A stretch of 64,000 nucleotides of DNA from positions 310,001 to 374,000 of the forward strand of contig NZ_JBPAXY010000007.1 in NCBI RefSeq assembly GCF_050897975.1, in the 5' to 3' direction. Both the position numbers and the translations under genes were made by a program. The notes beneath the pieces were generated by a model. That model was given only the letters and a program-made list of their open reading frames with translations, did no database searches and was not told the origin of the DNA. Source of the stretch: Pseudooceanicola sp050897975 (GTDB lineage Bacteria; Pseudomonadota; Alphaproteobacteria; Rhodobacterales; Rhodobacteraceae). Positions 50,315-59,004 of the stretch are shown one piece after another (position 1 is the first letter of the stretch; each line of letters begins with the position of its first letter).

Positions 50315-50422
50315 GGCGTCACCTTCTCAATTGTTTGACAAGTACCTCTCTGAGGGAGGTGCCGAAAAGTATGTTCGAGCTGTTCGTTCGATCTTGGCAT
50401 CTAATTGAAGGGATAAGCAAGT

Positions 50423-50581
50423 ATGTCTATCGAGTACATGAAAGTGCGACATTCCTTGGGAAGAACGCTTCAAGAAGCACAGGTGGCAAGGAGGTCTACA
50501 CCTGAGAGAAATGGCGCTGCCTCGGGTTCGGACGGTGAAAGTCGGGACGACTATCTGAGGGTCATGATCCGGGCGCTCTGA
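50423..50581 (+). CDS. Possible small gene at right end of the element
   Basis: A 52-aa frame, MSIEYMKVRHSLGRTLQEAQ start, ERNGAASGSDGESRDDYLRV middle, ending IRAL. AAGGGA lies 9 bases before the ATG. The position beside attR is where excisionase-like genes sometimes sit, but the protein lacks a recognisable HTH. Coding status uncertain. Confidence 0.35.
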   Translation: MSIEYMKVRHSLGRTLQEAQVARRSTPERNGAASGSDGESRDDYLRVMIRAL

Positions 50582-50665
50582 GGTCGTCACCTTTTGTTGG
50601 GTTGGATGGGGGGTGCGGTGGCGTTTCTGAAAATTTATTGATTTATAGCAGTAATTTATGGCGGA

Positions 50666-50681
50666 CTTCGTCTCCGCCACC
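50666..50681 (+). repeat. attR, 16-bp core repeat
   Basis: CTTCGTCTCCGCCACC, second perfect copy of the tRNA-Ser 3' end; marks the right junction. Confidence 0.92.
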
Positions 50682-50705
50682 ATGCATGTTCAGTGGTTTT
50701 GAATA

Positions 50706-50727
50706 GGTCGCCTCGGGCGGCCTTTTT
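50706..50727 (+). terminator. Original terminator of tRNA-Ser, displaced by the element
   Basis: GGTCGCC (50706-50712), loop TCG, GGCGGCC (50716-50722), TTTTT. It sits 25 bases after attR, where the terminator of the uninterrupted tRNA gene would be expected. Confidence 0.7.
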
Positions 50728-51070
50728 CTATTCCTGACAGGTGTTTCGCGGCGTTTGCCCCCTGTCGAACCGAACGGCGAAGCAAGAGGCGGGTCCGTCT
50801 CCTTGCCTTCAAGTCGAGAGCCCCGCCCGGAAGTCGCGCCAAATATGCCCCGCCACACCAGCGAGGACGGATGCCGCCACCGGGGGGCAGAAGATCTGGG
50901 TTGAATGCGCCTGATCGGTGAGGGGGCGACAGTGTCGTGCCGGGCCAATTGGAGAAAGGCCCAGGGCAGGGGCTGCAGGATACTGCGGCGGCGCATCGCG
51001 GCATGTCGCCCGCTGCAAGCCGCGGATCGGCGAAGGGCCGCAGGTTGCCGGTCTTTGGGGGCAGCGCGCC
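50728..51070. other. Gene-free region between attR and the tcu-like operon
   Basis: About 340 bases of GC-rich DNA. Several frames are open because of composition but none has a ribosome site, a plausible start or protein-like composition. I see no RNA gene. Confidence 0.5.
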
Positions 51071-51098
51071 AAAGCCGGGAGGCATAGCCCCCCGGCTT
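51071..51098 (-). terminator. Terminator-like hairpin after the tcuB-like gene
   Basis: Minus strand: AAGCCGGGGGGC-TAT-GCCTCCCGGCTTTGG, 12-bp stem with a short T-run, 7 bases after the tcuB stop. Confidence 0.6.
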
Positions 51099-51104
51099 GC
51101 TGGG

Positions 51105-52211
51105 TTATCGCTTCGGTGCCAAGGCGATCCGCATGTCGCGGGCATGGCGCGAGAGCGCGAGATAGCGATAGAGGCCGTGCACGAACTTGCCGTAGGGCAT
51201 ACTCAGGAAGAAGGTGAGCACCGCCCCAAGATGCAGGGCCAGCAGGGGGCCAAGCAGGGCCGTCTCGCCCAGAACCCTCAGGGCCAGGCCGCTGGCGCCG
51301 GTCAGCAGCAGTATCAGGACAAAGCCAACCTCCATGCCGCGGAACCCTTCCGCGCCCAGCTCTGTCATGCGGCTTCGCTTTGCGCTCAGCAGGCCCAGGG
51401 GGCCGATGACAAGGCCGATCCCGCCGGCGATCCCCAGAAGCGCCGGGCCACTGTGCCAGGCATAGGGCGCCTGCCAGCCGAAAACGTAGTGGTAGACGGT
51501 CGCCAGGGAGGTCGCCCCCAGGCAGAGCAGAAAGCCGTAGAAGGTGAAGTGATGCCAGAGCCGCCGCCGGTCGGTGGGCTGATCGTCCTCGTTGAAGCAG
51601 CCCATTCCGCCACCGTCGAGATAGCGCAGCTGCGCGGCATCAAGGCTCGCCCGGGTATGATCGGCAAGGCCCGTCTGCGGCGTGCCGGTGTCGCGCCAGA
51701 AGGCCCGGGCGCCCATGAAGACGGCCATCAGCATCCACAGGAACGCGGCGCCGAAGAGGGCGACCATCGCTTCGTGCGGCAACAAGGCGTAGAACCTGGC
51801 ATCGTCCAGATGCGCCGTCAGCAGCGCCCCGGGCTCGTTCGCCGCGACAAAGCCGAGGAGGAACAGCGCGGTGATCAGGGTCATGCCGATGGCAAGCGCC
51901 GTGCCGTGACGGGCGAAAAGCGGTCTGGCCGCCCGCGGCCAGGCATAATGGGCGTAGCTTTCGACGCGGACCTGCGCCAGCGTGCCGGGCACGTTGACCG
52001 CGAATTCATGCGGCGGGGTGAACTGGCAGTCGTGGTAGCAGGCGCCGCAGTTGTGGCAGAGGTTGGCGAGGTAGTTGAGGTCGCCGTCGCTGAAGGATCG
52101 CTTCAGCTCCATCGCCGGGAAGACGGCGCAGAGCCCCTCGCAATAGCGGCAGGAATTGCAGACCGTCATCAGGCGGTCCGCCTCGGTCAGGGCGGGGGTG
52201 CTATGCGACAT
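51105..52211 (-). CDS. tcuB: Tricarballylate utilisation protein B-like Fe-S membrane protein
   Basis: A 368-aa protein of the CitB/TcuB type. N-terminal ferredoxin-like part with CNSCRYCEGLCAVFP and CHNCGACYHDCQFTPP (two 4Fe-4S motifs), then about six membrane helices with histidines likely to bind haem or quinone (HHFTFYGFLLCLGATSLA and AVYHY-type). TcuB reoxidises the flavin of TcuA and passes electrons to the quinone pool. Start at 52211 overlaps the TcuA-like gene by 11 bases. Substrate of the pair may differ from tricarballylate. Confidence 0.88.
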   Translation of the reverse strand: MSHSTPALTEADRLMTVCNSCRYCEGLCAVFPAMELKRSFSDGDLNYLANLCHNCGACYHDCQFTPPHEFAVNVPGTLAQVRVESYAHYAWPRAARPLFARHGTALAIGMTLITALFLLGFVAANEPGALLTAHLDDARFYALLPHEAMVALFGAAFLWMLMAVFMGARAFWRDTGTPQTGLADHTRASLDAAQLRYLDGGGMGCFNEDDQPTDRRRLWHHFTFYGFLLCLGATSLATVYHYVFGWQAPYAWHSGPALLGIAGGIGLVIGPLGLLSAKRSRMTELGAEGFRGMEVGFVLILLLTGASGLALRVLGETALLGPLLALHLGAVLTFFLSMPYGKFVHGLYRYLALSRHARDMRIALAPKR

Positions 52212-53586
52212 GGGCGGCGGCTCCCTCTCCGGCCAGACGTCCGAAAACGGCGCCGATGGTCATGCCGATGCCGGCGGCGTAGCCCTGGCCCAGTACATTG
52301 CCGGCCATGATCTCTCCGGCCGCGAACATGTTCTCGGCCGGTTGGCCATCCTGCATCACCATGCGCGCGCGATCATCGACGCGGACCCCGAGGTAGGTGA
52401 AGGTGATCCCGGGCCGCACGGGGTAGGCGTAGAACGGCGCGGTCTCGATGCGTTGTGCCCAGTTGCTCTTTTCGGGCGTCAGCCCTTCGGTGCGGTTGCC
52501 GTCGGGTTCGACGTGGTTGAAGGGGCGCCCGCCGACGACGCAGTCGTTGAAGCTCTCGACGGTCTCGACCAACTGCGCCGGGTCGAGCGAGAGCTTCTGC
52601 GCAAGCGCGGCGATGCTGCCGGCCTCGACCGGCGGGAAGAGGGAGGGCATGAACTTCTCCAGGTTGGGGGCGTCGAAGAGGATCCAGGCGATCTGGTCCG
52701 GCTGGTCGGCCACCAGGCGTCCCCAGATGGCGTAGCGCTTCGGCCAGATGTCCTCTCCTTCGTCGTAGAAACGCTTGGCGTGCTTGTTGACCACGATGCC
52801 GAAGACCACGCAGTCAAGCCGGGTTATGATGCCGCCGTCGAACTGCGGCGCCCGGGCGTCGATGGCCACGGCGTGGCATTGGGTGGCGTCTCCGATCTGG
52901 CGAACGCCACTATCGATCAGCGCACGGGTCAGGCTGCCCTTGTTGTAGGGCGTGCCGCGGATCAGGAAGTTTTCGGCCCGCTCTCCCCAGCCCTGTTTCA
53001 GCCAGTCGATATCCGCCTGAAAGCCACCGCTTGCGGCGATCAAGCTGCGGGCCTCGATCCGGGCCGTGCCCGCGGGGGTCGTCACCGTCGCGGCTCGGAA
53101 GCTGGGGCCGTCGATCTCGACCTCGGTCACCTCGTGCTCGTAGCGGATCTCGACGCCCAGCCCCTCGGCGGTGCGGTAAAGCGCGTTCAGCATCGAACGC
53201 CCGCCACCGAGGAAGAACGAGTTGGTCCGCCCGAGGCTGAGGGTGCCGCCCAGCGAGGGCTGAAAGCGCACGCCCTGCTGCTGTATCCAGTCCAGCATCT
53301 CGTAAGAGCGGTCGATCATCATCCGCGACAGGGTCTCGTCGGTATTGCCCGAGGTCACCCGTAGCAGGTCCTCCATGAACTCGTCGCCGGTATAGGGGCC
53401 GGTCAACGTGCCGGTGGCCGTGTCATGGGCGCAGCGCATGTTGCGCGTGTGCCGGGTATTGCCGCCGCGATAGAATTTCGGCGCCTTCTCCAGCACCAGG
53501 ACGCTGCGTCCGGCGCGGCGTGCGGCGATGGCGGCGCAGAGGGCGGCGTTGCCACCCCCGGCCACCAGGACATCCCAGACCGCCAT
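52201..53586 (-). CDS. tcuA: FAD-dependent tricarballylate dehydrogenase-like protein
   Basis: A 461-aa FAD_binding_2 flavoprotein. GGGNAALCAAIAARRAG is the dinucleotide-binding loop; LVLEKAP ends the second strand; a FRGGNTRHTRN-type substrate-loop and ATGAFQAD-type (IAASGGFQADIDWL) segments are family-typical. In Salmonella, TcuA oxidises tricarballylate to cis-aconitate. Overlaps the preceding dehydrogenase gene by one base and the TcuB-like gene by 11, so one operon. Start ATG 53586; GTG 53589 possible. Confidence 0.88.
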   Translation of the reverse strand: MAVWDVLVAGGGNAALCAAIAARRAGRSVLVLEKAPKFYRGGNTRHTRNMRCAHDTATGTLTGPYTGDEFMEDLLRVTSGNTDETLSRMMIDRSYEMLDWIQQQGVRFQPSLGGTLSLGRTNSFFLGGGRSMLNALYRTAEGLGVEIRYEHEVTEVEIDGPSFRAATVTTPAGTARIEARSLIAASGGFQADIDWLKQGWGERAENFLIRGTPYNKGSLTRALIDSGVRQIGDATQCHAVAIDARAPQFDGGIITRLDCVVFGIVVNKHAKRFYDEGEDIWPKRYAIWGRLVADQPDQIAWILFDAPNLEKFMPSLFPPVEAGSIAALAQKLSLDPAQLVETVESFNDCVVGGRPFNHVEPDGNRTEGLTPEKSNWAQRIETAPFYAYPVRPGITFTYLGVRVDDRARMVMQDGQPAENMFAAGEIMAGNVLGQGYAAGIGMTIGAVFGRLAGEGAAAHVA

Positions 53587-54485
53587 CACGCGCGATCCAT
53601 CACGCGGATCAGGGCGGGGAAATAGGCGTCGCCCAACCCGGCCTCCTGGGCCTTCTCCATTCGGGCCTTTGCCAGTTCTGCGCCGTGCGCCCGGAACCCG
53701 GTCAGGCTGGCCAGAGCAAGCGCATAGCTGACGTCCTTCAGGGCATAATCGGTCGGGAAGGCGCCGGTGGGGAAGACATCGGGCAGCATGGCCTTCATGC
53801 CGTGGTTGCGCAGGGCGAAACTGTCGGCCGAGCCCTTGGCCAGCGTATCCAGCAACAGGGCATTGTCGACCCCGGCGGCGCGGCCCAGGCTGAGGGCCTC
53901 GGACAGGGCCACCACGGTTTCAAACAGCACCATGTTGTTGAGGATCTTCACCACCTGGCCACAGCCGACCGGGCCGCAATGGGTGATGTCGGTCGCCGCA
54001 TGGGCCAGCAGCGGGTGAATGAGGGCAACATCCGCGTCGGCGCCGCCGACCATGATCGACAGGGTGCCGTCCTCGGCCGCCTGCCGGGTCCGGGCAACCG
54101 GGGCATCGGCAAAGCGCATCCCCTTTTCCTGCAACGCCTCGGACAGCTCTCGGGACAGGCCGACGGGCGAGGTGGACATGTCCACCACCAGCAGCCCGGC
54201 CTTGCCGGCGGGCAGGATCTCGTCCCGGACGACCTTTTCAACCTGGGCGCCGCCGGGCAGCGACAGGAACAGGATGTCGACCTCGGCGGCCATGGCGGCC
54301 ACGCTTTGGGCGGCGCGGGCGCCATGGCCGACCAGCCGGGCGACCGGCGCGGCGGAAAGATCGAAGACCTGCATCGGTGCGCCGGACTTCAGCAGGATGT
54401 TGCGGCAGATCGGCTCGCCCATCACGCCGAGCCCGGCAAAGCCGAGGTGCGCGGGCTGGGCAGAGGCGGTGGTCTTGGGGGTCAT
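53586..54485 (-). CDS. NAD(P)-dependent 3-hydroxyisobutyrate-dehydrogenase family protein
   Basis: A 299-aa beta-hydroxyacid dehydrogenase. GFAGLGVMGEPICRNIL is the nucleotide-binding loop, FADAPVARTRQAAEDGTLSI corresponds to the substrate motif (usual DAPVSGG is altered to DAPVART), and GPVGCGQVVKILNNM carries the catalytic Lys. Oxidises a hydroxyacid to the semialdehyde or keto acid. ATGA overlap with the SMP-30 gene at 54482, GGAGAG before the ATG. Confidence 0.88.
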   Translation of the reverse strand: MTPKTTASAQPAHLGFAGLGVMGEPICRNILLKSGAPMQVFDLSAAPVARLVGHGARAAQSVAAMAAEVDILFLSLPGGAQVEKVVRDEILPAGKAGLLVVDMSTSPVGLSRELSEALQEKGMRFADAPVARTRQAAEDGTLSIMVGGADADVALIHPLLAHAATDITHCGPVGCGQVVKILNNMVLFETVVALSEALSLGRAAGVDNALLLDTLAKGSADSFALRNHGMKAMLPDVFPTGAFPTDYALKDVSYALALASLTGFRAHGAELAKARMEKAQEAGLGDAYFPALIRVMDRA

Positions 54486-55444
54486 GCTTGCTCTCCTTGG
54501 GGAACGGGAATGGACAGGATCGAGATGCCGCAAAGCGAGCCGAGGAAGGCGCGGCTCTCGTCCTGGGAAAAGGTGATCGAGGCGATGTTGCCGAGGCGGC
54601 TCTGGCCGGTGTCGTAGAAATGCTCGCGGCCCATGCGGCCTTCGGCCAGGGCGCTTTCGACCCGGTCGACGAGGTCGTCGTCGCAGTCTTCCAGAACCAG
54701 TTCCGCCCGACCGTCCGGCGCCACGCGCCACAGCCGGTTCGAGACGATGCAGGTGACCCAGAGGTTCCCGGCGCTGTCGAAGCGGATCCCGTCGGGGAAG
54801 TCGCCCCGCCCGAACTGCACCATGGTGCGGCGATTGCTTAGCCCGTCCGGCCCGAGGTCGAAACGGGTGATCCGGCGCGAGAAGGTCTCGGAGATGACAA
54901 GGCCCGTGCCATCCGGTGTCAGTCGGCATTCGTTGGCAAAGCAGATGTCATCCGCCAGGATTCGCGCCGTGCCGTTCTCGACCAGCACGATCAACCCGTC
55001 CGCGACCTTGTCCGAGTAGGCGTTGAAGCGCGGTTGCTGGATGGTGCTGACGGTGATCCACATCCGGCCCGCGTCGTCGGTCATCACGAAGTTCGCCGCC
55101 GCCAGGGGCACGCCCTCGGCCTCCATGACCTCGCAGGTCAGGCTCTGGTCCGGGCCGAGGCGCCAGATGCCGCCGCCCTCTCCGATATTGGCGATCAGCA
55201 CGCTGCCGTCAGGCTGCGGCGCGATTCCGTTCGGCACCAGGTCGGCGCCGTTGGCCACCGCAGGCGAGGGGCCCAGCGTCTGGACCTGACCCTCGGGCGA
55301 GATCCGGCTGATCCCGCGCGCCCGGTGCGAGACGACCAGGCCACCGTTGCCGGTGACGTGAACTGATTCCGGGCGGTCCAGACCCTGACCGATGCGCGTG
55401 ACGTCATCGACCGAGAGAAGCGGCTTGCCTGCCGTGTCAGTCAT
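54482..55444 (-). CDS. SMP-30/gluconolactonase family protein
   Basis: A 320-aa beta-propeller lactonase. Parts: RPESVHVTGNGGLVVSH, NGADLVPNGIAPQPDGSVLI, MWITVSTIQQPR, CFANECRLTPDGTGLVISE and FPDGIRFDSAGNLWVT, which contain the metal-binding Glu/Asn/Asp set. Hydrolyses a lactone to the hydroxyacid that the next enzyme could oxidise. AAGGAG before the ATG. First gene of the four-gene tcu-like operon. Confidence 0.88.
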   Translation of the reverse strand: MTDTAGKPLLSVDDVTRIGQGLDRPESVHVTGNGGLVVSHRARGISRISPEGQVQTLGPSPAVANGADLVPNGIAPQPDGSVLIANIGEGGGIWRLGPDQSLTCEVMEAEGVPLAAANFVMTDDAGRMWITVSTIQQPRFNAYSDKVADGLIVLVENGTARILADDICFANECRLTPDGTGLVISETFSRRITRFDLGPDGLSNRRTMVQFGRGDFPDGIRFDSAGNLWVTCIVSNRLWRVAPDGRAELVLEDCDDDLVDRVESALAEGRMGREHFYDTGQSRLGNIASITFSQDESRAFLGSLCGISILSIPVPQGEQA

Positions 55445-55622
55445 GTCGGGAAGCTCCTTAAAGTCGGTATATTTGTTCTGTTTTTGTCGAGATCGCTTCG
55501 GCTTGGGAAGGGCTGTTCGACAAGGTTTCCCAAATTTTTCGGAAAATTCATCTTGCAATCTCGATCTGTGACTCGCTACTCAATAGACCATTAGTTCTGT
55601 TAGGCGCAACAGTGGAGCGGAC
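55445..55622. promoter_or_regulatory. Divergent promoter region between lactonase and SCP2-like operons
   Basis: A 178-base AT-richer spacer. Holds a hairpin/palindrome AATTTT-TCGG-AAAATT (55533-55548) and a direct repeat GTTCTGTT at 55475-55482 and 55594-55601, near each gene start. No regulator gene is adjacent, so control is likely from a distant locus. Confidence 0.5.
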
Positions 55623-56000
55623 ATGACCGATCAGATAATCGCCACGTTCACGCGTTTGCCGGCGCTTCTTGCCGGGCATCCCGAGATTGCCCGACGGGCC
55701 GAAAGGGCTCGGGTCGTCCTGTTGCTGGAGGCCGGGTCGCAGGGGCTGCGTCTACAGCTTGAAAAGGGGCAGCTGAGTGTGCTTCCGGCCGAGGGGCCGA
55801 TGCGGGGCTGGGATATCGCCCTGCGCGCCGCGCCTGTGGCCTGGGCCGATCACTGGCGGGCCGTTCCGGCGCCGGATGCCTTCGACATCCTCGGCATGGT
55901 TCGCCACGGGCGGATGCGGATCGAAGGCAATTTCGCCCCCTTCATGCGGCACCTGCAGGTGCTGAAGGACATCCTTGCGCTGCCGAGGGCCGCGGCATGA
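55623..56000 (+). CDS. SCP2-like (sterol carrier/ligand-binding) small protein
   Basis: A 125-aa soluble protein: VLLLEAGSQGLRLQLEKGQL, then a ADHWRAVPAPDAFDILGMVRHG-type segment and RIEGNFAPFMRHLQVLKDIL, matching SCP2-fold proteins that bind hydrophobic ligands or CoA esters. Start overlaps none; its end overlaps the hydrolase gene (ATGA at 55997-56000). First gene of the plus-strand operon. Confidence 0.75.
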   Translation: MTDQIIATFTRLPALLAGHPEIARRAERARVVLLLEAGSQGLRLQLEKGQLSVLPAEGPMRGWDIALRAAPVAWADHWRAVPAPDAFDILGMVRHGRMRIEGNFAPFMRHLQVLKDILALPRAAA

Positions 56001-56884
56001 GCCCGCGTTTCGATCCCGTCACCGGGCGCTACCTGCGTCTGGACATCGGTGGCCGGCCGCATCGCCTTTATGTCGAGGAAGCGGGGCAGGGCATTCCGCT
56101 GCTGTGCCTGCACACGGCCGGGGCCGATGGTCGGCAGTATCGCGACCTGCTGCTGGACGAGGCCGTCACGTCGCGTTTCCGCGTCATCGCCTTCGACATG
56201 CCCTGGCATGGCAAGTCCAGTCCGCCCGAAGGCTGGCAGGACGAGGAATACCGCCTGAGCACCGAGGCCTATGTCGGGATGATCCTGGATGTCTGCGCGG
56301 CGCTCGACCTGGACCGCCCGGTGGTTCTGGGGTGTTCGATCGGGGGCCGCATCGTGCTTCAGCTGGCCGCCGATCACCCCGAGAGGTTCCGCGGGCTGAT
56401 CGGTGCCCAGGGCGCCGCCTGGCAGGATCCCTGGTACGACACCGATTGGCTGCACCGCCCCGATGTGCACGGCGGCGAGGTCTGCGCGGCGCTGATTTCC
56501 GGCCTGATTGCGCCCGGCGGCCCCGCGGCGGACCGGCACGAGACGCTGTGGCATTACATGCAGGGCGGTCCGGGGGTCTTCAAGGGCGACCTCTGGTTCT
56601 ACCGCGTCGACGGCGACCTGCGCGACACCATCGCGCGGATCGACACCGCGCGCTGTCCGCTGTGGCTGATGGCGGGGGAATACGATTTCTCATGCCGCCC
56701 CGAGGACATGATCGCCACCGCCGAGGCCATTCCCGGTTGCCAGGCGGTGGTGATGGAACGGCTTGGCCATTTTCCGATGAGCGAGAACTACGGGCAGTTC
56801 GCCCGCAGCCTGACCCCGATCCTGGAAGAGATATCGGGGCCGGTTCCCACGGCGCAGGGCGCCGAGGCGAACCAAGAAACGTGA
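55997..56884 (+). CDS. Alpha/beta hydrolase
   Basis: A 295-aa serine hydrolase. LLCLHTAGADGRQYRDLL (oxyanion His), nucleophile elbow GCSIGGRIV with Ser, AFDMPWHGKS, and a late Asp (GEYDFSC) and His (RLGHFPMSENY). Likely releases the carboxylate or lactone from an ester or amide. Co-transcribed with the SCP2-like gene and the ABC importer genes. Confidence 0.86.
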   Translation: MSPRFDPVTGRYLRLDIGGRPHRLYVEEAGQGIPLLCLHTAGADGRQYRDLLLDEAVTSRFRVIAFDMPWHGKSSPPEGWQDEEYRLSTEAYVGMILDVCAALDLDRPVVLGCSIGGRIVLQLAADHPERFRGLIGAQGAAWQDPWYDTDWLHRPDVHGGEVCAALISGLIAPGGPAADRHETLWHYMQGGPGVFKGDLWFYRVDGDLRDTIARIDTARCPLWLMAGEYDFSCRPEDMIATAEAIPGCQAVVMERLGHFPMSENYGQFARSLTPILEEISGPVPTAQGAEANQET

Positions 56885-56907
56885 TGACACACGGGAGGAG
56901 ACTACAC

Positions 56908-58074
56908 ATGAAACGGACGACAATTCTCGCGGCGGCTTCGGCCCTCGCGATGGTCGCGACGGGCGCCATGGCGCAGGAGACCCTGAAGATCGGCGCGCTT
57001 GTGACCATGTCCGGCGCTGGCGCGAGCTGGGGCAACGGCATGAAACGCGCCGCCGAGCTGGCCGCCGAGGACGTCAACGCGGCCGGTGGCCTCGAGGTCG
57101 GCGGCACCAGCTACCAGGTCGAGATCATCGCCTATGACGACAGCTACAAGGCCAATGAGGCGGTGACCGCCGCCAATCGCCTCGTCTTCGAGGACAAGGT
57201 GAAATACATCATCGGCACCGTCGGCTCGGCGCCGATCCTGGCGATCCAGCCGATTACCGAGGCGAACGGCGTCATCACCATGACTCTGGGTTTCACCGCC
57301 CAGGCGCTGACGGCCGAGAAACAGTATACCTTCCGCCCCAACCCGACCACGGCAGAGGTGGCGCAGCCGCAGATCGACTGGATCGTGCGCACCCAGGACG
57401 TGAAGACCGTCGGCGCGCTTTTCCCCAAGGACGAGACCGGCGAAGCCATCGCGAAGGACCTGGCCGGGGCCTACGAGCAGGCGGGTGCGACCCTCGCGGC
57501 AACCGAATTCTTCGAGCGTGACCGCGTCGACTTCATCCCGCTGCTGACCCGCATCATCGCCCAGGGTGTGGACGCGATCGAGCTGGACGGCAACTCTCCG
57601 GTCACCGCCGGGCAGATCGTGCAGCAGGCCCGGGACCTGGGCTTCGAAGGCGTGATCATCCGCACCGGCGGTCCCGCCACCCAAGAGATCGTCAACGTCG
57701 CCGGCGAGGCGGCCACCGAGGGGATGTTCGTCCACTCGGCCTTCGACCCCGGCCTGGCCAGCGCCAAGGCCTACGAGGATCGCTACGTCGAGACCTACAA
57801 CGAGCCGATGAACGGCTTCTCGCCCTTCTTCTACGACGGCACCAAGATGCTGTTCCAGGCAATGCAGGACGCCGGCACGGTCGAGGACACCGAGGCGGTG
57901 AAGACCGCCTACGAGAACCTCTCGGACTACGAGGGCATCCTCGGCACGATGAACTGGACGGGGGGTGAGCGCTACGGGATCGACCACCAGCTCGACAGCC
58001 CCTTCTACATCGCCCGGGTGACCGGCGGCCAGGAAGAGATCGTCGCCCGCTGCACCTCTGCGGGCTGCGAATAA
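56908..58074 (+). CDS. Liv-type ABC transporter substrate-binding protein
   Basis: A 388-aa periplasmic protein. Signal TTILAAASALAMVATGAMA before QETLKIG. GALVTMSGAGASWGNGMKRA, AAEDVNAAGGLEV, and the YDDSYKANEAVTAANRLVFE loop are typical of Leu/Ile/Val/amide-type receptors. Ends with two Cys (RCTSAGCE). GGGAGGAG before the ATG at 56908; the frame is open far upstream through the hydrolase gene, which is a shadow. Confidence 0.93.
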   Translation: MKRTTILAAASALAMVATGAMAQETLKIGALVTMSGAGASWGNGMKRAAELAAEDVNAAGGLEVGGTSYQVEIIAYDDSYKANEAVTAANRLVFEDKVKYIIGTVGSAPILAIQPITEANGVITMTLGFTAQALTAEKQYTFRPNPTTAEVAQPQIDWIVRTQDVKTVGALFPKDETGEAIAKDLAGAYEQAGATLAATEFFERDRVDFIPLLTRIIAQGVDAIELDGNSPVTAGQIVQQARDLGFEGVIIRTGGPATQEIVNVAGEAATEGMFVHSAFDPGLASAKAYEDRYVETYNEPMNGFSPFFYDGTKMLFQAMQDAGTVEDTEAVKTAYENLSDYEGILGTMNWTGGERYGIDHQLDSPFYIARVTGGQEEIVARCTSAGCE

Positions 58075-58140
58075 GCGCCCTTCTGCCGCGCGCCGACAAG
58101 GTGCGGTGCGCGGCCCCCTCATGTATAAGGACCGGCTTCC

Positions 58141-59004
58141 GTGAGCTTCCTCATCGCCCAGTCGCTGATCAACGGCGTGATCCTGGGAACCCTTTACCTT
58201 CTGATGGCGATCGGCTTCACGCTGGCCTTCGGCGTCATGCGCATTGTCAATTTCGCGCATGGCGAATTCTACATGATCGGTGCCTTCTGCGCGCTGATCG
58301 GCGTGACCTGGCTGGGGCTGCCCTATCCGGTGACCCTGGCCCTGACCATCGTCTTTGCCATCCTCATGGGCGCGGTGGTCGAGCGCCTGGTCTTCCGCCC
58401 CTTCCGCAATGACGAACTGTCGGGGATGATCGCCTCGCTCGGCTTGGCGATGATCCTGCAACACGGGGCGCTGATCCTCTTCGGGCCCGACCCGCAGGCC
58501 TTCCCGGCGATGGTCTCGGGCGTGTTCAAGTGGGGCGCGCTGATCGTGCCCAAGTCGCGGGCCCTCGCGCTTGGCATCGGCCTGGTCATCCTGCTGATCT
58601 TCTACCTGTTCCTGATGCACACCCGGCACGGGCGGGCGCTGCGCGCCCTGGTCCAGGACCAGGAGGTTGCCGCGGTCTTCGGGGTGCGGCTGGAAATCAT
58701 GTATCCGCTGGGTCTTGGCCTGGGTATCGCCCTGGCCGCGGTGGCGGGCGGCCTGATGGCGCCGCTTTTCGGGGTCTCTCCCTTCATCGGTGCGACGCCG
58801 CTGCTGAAAGCCTTCATCGTGGTCATCCTCGGCGGTCTCGGGTCGATCCCGGGTGCGGCCCTCGCGGCGATCCTGCTGGGGCTGATCGAAAGCTTCACCT
58901 CGTCCTTCGTCAGCGCCTCGGCCGCCGACATCGTGACCTTCGCGCTGGTCATCGGCGTGCTGCTGGTGCGTCCCGCCGGCCTTCTGGGGAGGGCTGAGGC
59001 ATGA
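58141..59004 (+). CDS. Liv-type ABC transporter permease (LivH-like)
   Basis: A 287-aa permease, about eight helices. SLINGVILGTLYLLMAIGFT, then FGVMRIVNFAHGEFYMIGAF (LivH signature), and KAFIVVILGGLGSIPGAALA as coupling loop. GTG start after AAGGA. ATGA overlap with LivM-like gene. Confidence 0.92.
   Translation: MSFLIAQSLINGVILGTLYLLMAIGFTLAFGVMRIVNFAHGEFYMIGAFCALIGVTWLGLPYPVTLALTIVFAILMGAVVERLVFRPFRNDELSGMIASLGLAMILQHGALILFGPDPQAFPAMVSGVFKWGALIVPKSRALALGIGLVILLIFYLFLMHTRHGRALRALVQDQEVAAVFGVRLEIMYPLGLGLGIALAAVAGGLMAPLFGVSPFIGATPLLKAFIVVILGGLGSIPGAALAAILLGLIESFTSSFVSASAADIVTFALVIGVLLVRPAGLLGRAEA

Larger units (their letters stand above)
40605..50681. mobile_element. Integrative genomic element (about 10.1 kb) at tRNA-Ser(GCT)
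   Basis: Bounded by a perfect 16-bp repeat, starts with a tyrosine integrase gene 150 bases from the tRNA, and carries AlpA-like regulator, reverse transcriptase and many unknown genes. Base composition is clearly poorer in GC than both flanks, most strongly in 47.7-50.5 kb. No replication, conjugation or capsid genes were recognised, so it is probably a satellite or non-self-transferring island. Target use of a tRNA 3' end is typical of tyrosine integrases. Confidence 0.92.

Noticed and set aside
40605..50681. Complete prophage
   Set aside because: Only integrase, AlpA-like regulator and a possible terminase-small-like protein are phage-like; no portal, capsid, tail or lysis genes.
50728..51145. 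Overlapping open frames after attR
   Set aside because: Composition-driven, no ribosome sites, partly antisense to the end of the TcuB-like gene.
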